Shown here: positions 57,880 to 64,000 of the stretch, piece after piece
Position numbering within the stretch: the first letter of the stretch is position 1
How the letters are laid out: each line of letters opens with the position of its first letter
From: Eupeodes corollae
Lineage: Eukaryota > Arthropoda > Insecta > Diptera > Syrphidae
NCBI RefSeq assembly: GCF_945859685.1
Contig: NC_079147.1
Location: forward strand, 189,517,174 to 189,581,173
DNA length: 64,000 nt
Reading direction: 5' to 3'
The notes under the pieces: generated by a model
The model's database searches: none
Told to the model about the DNA's origin: nothing
The model's input: only the letters and a program-made list of their open reading frames with translations
Made by a program: the position numbers and the translations under genes

Positions 57880-58608
57880 TTTCAAAAAATGGGATCATTT
57901 TACAAAAGCCATAGAGCCCAACAAAATTTTATTAACCTTTGATTGTTGTACGATTTGGGCAATATTAACGAACTTTTATAGGCACTCAAATTTTTTTAAG
58001 GTTTTCTGTAATTCCAAATAAAGAAAATCGTTCGGTCTTATTGCCCAGTAAAATAACACCAAGATATTAAAAATTTTACAACGCCAAAAAATATCTCCAT
58101 AGCTCAAAAACTTTTCCAGAAGAAAATGCCAGAAAATCCAAAATATATGTCATATTTTCCAAATGAATTTTGAAATATAATTATGCCCTACTTACTAATT
58201 GATATGTCGCCTAATAGATCTCATGTATTTCAATATTTGGGCATTCTGACAACATTTTTGATTATTATAGGCACTACGACATCGAAACGTCGAGAAAGCG
58301 AAACAAAGCCAATTTTCAAAGTGAAGTAAAAGTGTGGTAGGGAACACTATAGGATTTCGGTTAGGTGCGAGGTTTGAGGTATGGAAAGTTTCTTTGAATC
58401 CAGATTCATCAAAAGCATCCAGCCCAAATATGAAGGTGACAGGGGAGGCAACGCGCCATTGCATACATACCTTACTGTTTAAACGCTTCTCAAAGCTCAA
58501 CCATCAAAAATCTTCTGGGCATTATGACGTTTCTAATTTTTGGCGTTACGAGATTTCACAAAGCCCATTAAACTGTATCATAAAACCCAAATTCAAAATT
58601 AAAAATTC
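57880..58608 (+). repeat. Interspersed repeat family D, copy 2, left part
   Basis: This is collinear with 26530-27390. 'GTACGATTTGGGCAATATTA' is at 57948-57967, 'CCAATTTTCAAAGTGAAGT' at about 58310 and 'GGTTAGGTGCGAGGTTTGAG' at about 58361. It is interrupted at 58608 by a LINE and resumes at 61809 ('GTCGGGCAAAATGACA', compare 27400). Confidence 0.65.
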
Positions 58609-61600
58609 ATTAGATAGATAGATACTTTATTTTTCATAGATAAGAGTTTACAAAAATTTGCGTAGCACGCAGCTTGCACAGAGATTTGTTATTTGAAATA
58701 TATCTTACAAATGTTATGAAAGTTAATAAATACGTTTGAATTAAGAAAACCTATATTTGAAGGAAACCTTCATTCAATGTATTTTATAATAAAAAAAATG
58801 ACTAGATTAAACTTACAAGCTAAAGGAACTGCTAAGTTGGTATATGCATAGGCATTTTATAATTGAATAATACAATAATTATATTTAAGAAAAAATGGTA
58901 AAACAAAAACAATTTAACTTGTTATTATAATTGAAATTAATTTAATAAATAAAAAAGAGGCTGGGATGCGACCCACACTGATAACTTCCCATCCCGTCTG
59001 TCGATTTGTCTTGCTTAAAAGTTTTTCTATATGTACTCGTATCAATTTTAACCAAATTTGCGTACTAATTTTTGTAGATTTTATTTTTTATTTCATGTTT
59101 TATGTTGGATTTTTACATTAAAATTACTGAATATCGAAAACAATATTTTCTGTGAAATAAAATAAGTTTGAAGCCAATTTTTGAAAAGCTATTTGAGTTG
59201 AAAGTAAATTTTTACCAAGTTTTAGTATTTTTTTTTTTTTAGAGTTTTATTTTTTGTAAAAATAAATCTGTCAGTTCGATTTTTTCAAAATTTTATCGAA
59301 AGTTGAAAACAATATTTCTTATAAGATAAAATTATTGAAGCTAATATTTCAAGTTTTTGAAAAGATATTTGAATCGATATTCAATTTTTACCAACTTTGA
59401 GTAACGTTTTTTTAGATTTTTATTCCTTATAAAAAAAACTGTGAATTTGATTTTTCTCAAAATTTTTTTTAGATGACATAAACATTATTTTTCACTGCAT
59501 AAAATTGTTTTAGAGATGAAGTCATATTTTAGTCGTAAAATGTTGGAGGTGACAAATTTTTTTTTAGTTTTTTTGATTTATAAAAAACCGTTAAATGGAT
59601 TTTTTTCAAAAAAATTAATTCTTTGATATCACGTTACAATATATTATATACAATTTAATTTAAGTCTCTAGAGTTTTTGGTTCGTTAGATATTTATGGTT
59701 AACCAAAATGTTCTTCTTTTTTCAAACTGCTGTGGTAAAAAAAAACCCACGCAATTTTCTGCATCTTTCTGCTTTATTATCTGTATAACGAAATTTATTT
59801 GAAGTCGATATCCCTTCTGGTTCTTGATGTCACGCACTCACAGACATCTTTCTAAAAATCTTTTATTTCGACTCTAGGGACCTTGAAACGTCGAGAAATG
59901 TCAAAATTTTCAATTTGACAATGGGAAGTTAATAAATAAAAAACTAAATAAATAGATAAATAAACAAATAAACAAATAAATAAATAAATACAAGAATATG
60001 AACATAGATAAAGAAATAAATACTTATTATAATTTCGATTTTACAAACATTGATATTACTGACTTACTAAATTTTGTATTAACTTATTATTAAAATCACT
60101 ACATCTTAGATAAAATCTTTGGTTGAGAGCTTCAATTTTTATTGCAACTAGATGAACTCCAGTTTGATAGTGTAAAAGTTGGGTGGAAAAATGCCAAGGT
60201 AAATTTGCCATCATTTTTAATGTTTTATTCTGAGAAACTTGTAATTTTTATAAGTGCGTTTTTTCACAAGTTCTCCATATTGGGCATTCATAAACAATAA
60301 TAGCTTGGAAAATTACTTTACAGATAATAATTTGATTGAACTTACTCAGCGGTGATTTCCCACATATAAGTGGGTATAGCATTTTAGTTGCAATAATTAT
60401 TTTGCTAAGGGTATTTTAATATGGTCCCGAAAAGTTAATGTCTTGTCTAAATATTCACCAAGATATTTGAAAGAATAAACTCACGGGATATTACAGTTAT
60501 TTATCTTTAGCTGATTAAGTGGTAAGCACAGGCTTTTCCTGGTGAAAAAGAACGCCTGTGTCTTTTAAGCCTTTAGACTTACTTTTCACGTTATGAAATA
60601 ATCATGAATTCTATTTAGAGCATGTTGCAAGTCATTTTCAATTTCACGGTATCAGTTCCATATATCTGGAAAATCAGCAACATACGTAATGTATAATAAT
60701 GGACCTAATACTGACCCTTGAGGTACCCTCGATGTTATATTTTTGACGGAAGAGTGTATTCTATTTAAGTTAACTTGAAATTGCCCATTTCTAAGGAAGC
60801 TTTGTAGTAGTTTTATTATATAAAAAGGACAACCGAATAATTTTAGTTTATGAAGTAGACCATCCTGCCATATGCTATCAAAAGCCTTTTCAACTTCCAG
60901 AAAGACAAGACCCGTTGATTCCCGTCTTTAACATGTTTGCAAATTCTGAGAATTTGATGTGTCGTACCATGACCTTGACTGAATCAAAACTGTTGGTTTG
61001 GCACAACATTAGAAGATTCGAAAAAATCAAGAATTTTAATAATTTTTTCTAATATTTTGCTAAAACTACTAAGTAGGCTTATTGGGCTATAACTAATAGG
61101 TATGTTTGGTGGTTTTCCTGCCTCAAGGCTGGGTATGACTTTAGCAGTTTTCCATTTGCTTTGAAAGTATTTTATCTTTAGACAAGCGTTTACAATAAAA
61201 CGTATAAAAGATACACTAATTTTTTCAGAGTATCTACTCCTGGTGCTTTATTGTTCCGCATAAAATGTATTATTCCTTTAATATCATGGTTTGAGACAAA
61301 CATATCTACTGAAAAAGGTCCATCATTAGTGTTAATAAAGTTATTTGACGCACTTACTAGACCGTTTACTGAACTGGTTTGTTTTACTAATGGATTGTTA
61401 AAATTTTTTTCAAACAATCCAGCAAAAATGTCAGCTTTTTCTTCACAGGTAATCAACAAGGAATAATTGTGTTTTAAGTTAGTAAGAAATTTGTTTTTTT
61501 CTTTAAGAACCTTGGCTATTTTTCAAAAGTGTCGAAATTCGGTTCAAAAGAGTTTCAAAAGCTATTTGCCTTGTGTATGCGTTAATTTCATTGAAGTCAT

Positions 61601-61793
61601 ATACCTGTCTTTATCTTTGCCACTGGCTTCTTAATCTATTTCTTTGCTTGATTAAGTTCAAGATATAATCTAGAAGAATAGTTGTCCTCGTTGTTTTTGG
61701 TATTTTGGACACAGGCTCATCAACACTTTCCAATAATGAATTGGTAAAATAATCAATTTTTTCACCAATTTGATGGGAACTTTTCTATATCAC
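58609..61793 (-). mobile_element. Jockey-like LINE, copy 2, with 15-bp target duplication
   Basis: This is the same family as 38363-41046. It is flanked by a perfect 15-bp direct repeat CAAAATTAAAAATTC (58594-58608 and 61794-61808). On the minus strand, from a 5' truncation in the endonuclease-RT linker, are 'EEKADIFAGLFEKNF' (about 61440), 'MRNNKAPGVDTL' (about 61260), 'QFGFS..HGTTHQILRI' (about 60980), 'LVFLEVEKAFDSIWQDGLLH' (first RT aspartate, about 60900), 'SRVPQGSVLGPLL' (about 60740, one change) and the C-terminal part to about 60110. The YxDD segment kept in copy 1 is deleted at about 60650. The 3' end has AATAAAGTATCT and a TCTA-type tail. A DINE-like element (58951-59933) is inserted in the 3' UTR. 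Confidence 0.9.
58951..59933 (-). mobile_element. DINE/Helentron-like repeat, copy 6, inside LINE copy 2
   Basis: This minus-strand copy has exact opposed 10-bp sub-terminal repeats, AACTTCCCAT at 58983-58992 and ATGGGAAGTT at 59921-59930. It contains the 3' terminal block, about three tandem-type units and the conserved 5' block; the microsatellite is nearly absent (about 59832-59845). Its flanks are the LINE's own TAAATAAA-rich 3' UTR. LINE copy 1 shows that UTR uninterrupted, so this insertion is younger than LINE copy 2. Confidence 0.85.
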
Positions 61794-61808
61794 CAAAATT
61801 AAAAATTC

Positions 61809-61960
61809 TGTCGGGCAAAATGACAACCAATAACTTGGGTTTGTTTTGGGTTTTTTTTGCGATTTCTTTTAAGTTTTTGGGCCTTGTGACCAATTTATGG
61901 TTTTGGCGAAAATACCTTACGCGAGTGTTTTGTAAGACTGAGGGTGAGTAGATAACCGAA
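61809..61960 (+). repeat. Interspersed repeat family D, copy 2, right part
   Basis: This continues the family D copy split at 58608, including 'GGGCAAAATGACAACCAATA' (compare 27402) and 'GGGCCTTGTGACCAATTTA' (compare 27490). Confidence 0.6.
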
Positions 61961-62799
61961 ATAAACATAATAATTGTAAAAAATGAAGGAATATATTTTA
62001 AACATAGGTGTTAATTTAAGTTTCGTAAATCAAAAGTCTATTTTTACTTTAAAATAGAGTGCAATATATTTTAGAATACAATTTTTGTTCATTATGAGAG
62101 GTCGTTCAATAGCTCTAAACATTTGGCAGAACTACAAAAACAATGTAGAATACAAATTTGGTTTTGAGAAAAAAACCCACTATTTTCACAACTTTTTTTT
62201 AGGTCTATGGCTATAATTACACGTTCAACGTAAAATATCAACACGTTGAATCTCTGACATCACCAATGTTGTCCCAAAATGCATTATGTTGGCCAGCGTG
62301 ACATTGAGTTAACGCGGTCAATGCCTTAACTTGCAAAACGATGACAATCAATCACGATCACGATTTGACGAAAAAAAGTGTTTGTCATCCAGTGTTATTT
62401 TTTGAATCTTTTTAGGCTTGGAAAGAATATTTACATTGGTACAATTTTAACATATGACAAATATGTAATTTTATGGAAGTTTTCGATTTCACATCTAAAG
62501 GAATAAAAATTCTTAGAAAAGCTATAACTTTATATTTTTTTTACAGCAGGTAAAGAATGTGTCGTGAAATGATTCTGAAAGTGGGTTTAATTACCTCAAG
62601 AAGGACCATAACTTTTTTAAATATCGTTTATAGTCTTAACTTTGAATCAAATTTAGTTGTTAATTGGGCACAAAAAAGTTGTCGTCCTTCCAAATAAACC
62701 GACTTTAACTTCAGCTTCAATGGACAAAAAGCAAATAAAGGATATTTCGGGCATCTTTGCCTCGATTCTTATTATTTTAAATCATTTAAGTTTTAATCC
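61961..62799. other. AT-rich stretch without recognised genes
   Basis: No gene is seen. A T-rich tract ending in CAGCAG/GTAAAG at 62544-62555 is a weak ratchet-like match. Confidence 0.45.
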
Positions 62800-62946
62800 G
62801 AATCCGAACGACTTATTTGAGAAAGCACTTTTTATGACAAGAATTACTCTTGGGGATCTGTCAATGCCTTGCAAGAGACAATACCCCTGATAAAAACCTT
62901 TAGATGGCAAACGGCAGGGATTGAACCCAAAACCTCCGGCATGACC
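62800..62946 (-). mobile_element. tRNA-derived SINE, middle fragment
   Basis: The body block ('GAGAAAGCACTTTTTATGAC', 62819-62838) and the B box complement GGGATTGAACC (about 62916-62926) are present. Both the A box/head and the 3' terminus are missing. Confidence 0.75.
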
Positions 62947-64000
62947 AAATAGACAATGCGTTGACAATTAGATGAAGTGTTGAATACACGTGAGATAGAA
63001 TTTGACGCCATTTTTACGTCAGAGAGTCATCCCGTTGACCTTAAGCGTCGACTGGCAATAAAATTGACAGAACTACATTTTTACCTTTAATTTAACAGAA
63101 CAAATATTTTATAATGTTTTGTGACTTTATAATTAAACACAAATTATCTTCTTAGTAAAGAAATATAATATCGATTAAATGGCTGACTTCGGAGTACCGC
63201 ATTATGGCACTCCGACCAAAACCTTCTGAAATTTTCACATACAGCTTGAATAATATTGGCCCTTATTGCTTGAATCAGGATTGTTGACATAAAATTGATT
63301 TCTTGCGGTTTCCCACACCAAAAATGCAAAAGGGTCAAAAGGTTTTTGATGACTTGATTTAAGAATTTGTTGTGCAAAGTATAGATTGTGTCATAAACTG
63401 TGTCCAATCTCTGTGGATTAGCTTTTCGATAATAACATGCGGATTTTTCAAGCTCAATATGTAATGATGTTTGTTGACGGAAAATAATTTTTCATTCAAA
63501 AGTGATGAGAAAAAAAAGTGAATAGTCTTTTGCTTTCGATTAGTGATTCACTTGGATCCGTTGTCGTTTTGCAAAGGTATTATAATGACTTTCTCTCAAG
63601 TTTTCATAAAGGAAACAGTTTTCATTGTTAAAACTATTAAAATTAGAATGAAACCAGTAGATGAAAAAATGTTGTTAATATTATGACTTTTAAAACTTAC
63701 AAAACCAATAAAATTTGACACAGAACAAAAAAGACGTTATGGACGGAATCCTTGAAGGTAGAAAAGTGAGTGAGCGAAAGAATCGGCTCAAGCGGCACGC
63801 TTGTGGTGAAAAGTCGCTATCAATAAATTTAAAGCTATCCTTCGTTTATCGTTCTAGCATCTTAAAATTCATATAAGTTTAGACCATTTATTTTTAAGCT
63901 TAAACTAAGCAAAAAAAGAAGAAACTCTTACGATTTTTTGCGCTGCAAAGTGTGTAACTTTGGTCGAGTATTTGCTTACAAGCTTATGTAAATACTTTGA
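62947..64000. other. AT-rich stretch without recognised genes
   Basis: No gene is supported. An 87-codon minus-strand frame at 63144-63407 has unremarkable composition but no recognisable family. No splice-like boundaries stand out. Confidence 0.4.

Noticed and set aside
61425..61460. TTTTTCTTCACAG/GTAATC splice-like junction
   Set aside because: It lies inside the coding part of the Jockey LINE on the opposite strand and is a chance match.
63144..63407. 87-codon minus-strand frame
   Set aside because: No family recognised, no splice context, and length compatible with chance.

Overview
This is AT-rich, intron-dense or intergenic eukaryotic DNA, most likely from a fly (Diptera). The mixture points that way: non-LTR retrotransposons with the Jockey-type VPQGSxLGPLLF signature, mariner and piggyBac remnants, a tRNA-derived SINE, and a tandem-bearing Helentron/DINE-like family. 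There is also a Drosophila-style recursive splice motif. I found no intact protein-coding gene. The longest open frames are either low-complexity or pieces of decayed transposons broken by stops and frameshifts. No tRNA, rRNA, CRISPR array or bacterial-type operon is visible.

Layout. 1-1172 looks like a long 5'UTR-type leader ending in a perfect GTAAGT donor. 2-9 kb holds DINE-like copies, SINEs and a Jockey LINE. 11.5-13.8 kb has a second LINE, a mariner tail and an unusual degenerate 9-bp minisatellite. 16.5-19.5 kb has an RTE-like LINE 3' end, an RNase H fragment, a SINE and the best DINE-like copy with a ~175-bp internal tandem array. 21.5-23 kb has an internally deleted mariner between two retropepsin-like fragments. 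26.5-27.6 kb is an unclassified repeat (family D). 28.2-28.8 kb is a more GC-rich island with splice-like signals. 29-35 kb holds mariner, RNase H, family C and DINE pieces. 37-41 kb is an old DINE-like copy apparently split by a Jockey LINE. 41.6-42.3 kb is an unrecognised decayed coding stretch. 43.0-44.1 kb is a mariner with both terminal inverted repeats. 45.4 kb has the ratchet-type splice motif. 45.9-46.9 and 52.4-53.6 kb are piggyBac remnants. 53.7-54.7 kb is a third long mariner. 57.9-61.9 kb is a three-layer nest: family D, then a Jockey LINE with a 15-bp target duplication, then a DINE-like element.

Taken together, the leader with donor at 1172/1173 and the zero-length-exon motif at 45405/45406 lie on the same strand. 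They fit a reading of the window as the start of a very long plus-strand intron filled with transposons. That is inference: no coding exon is recognised. The most informative biology is in the repeats: a SINE sharing its 3' tail with a LINE, hammerhead-like folds in a dispersed repeat, and a Helentron-associated-like family with internal satellite units.
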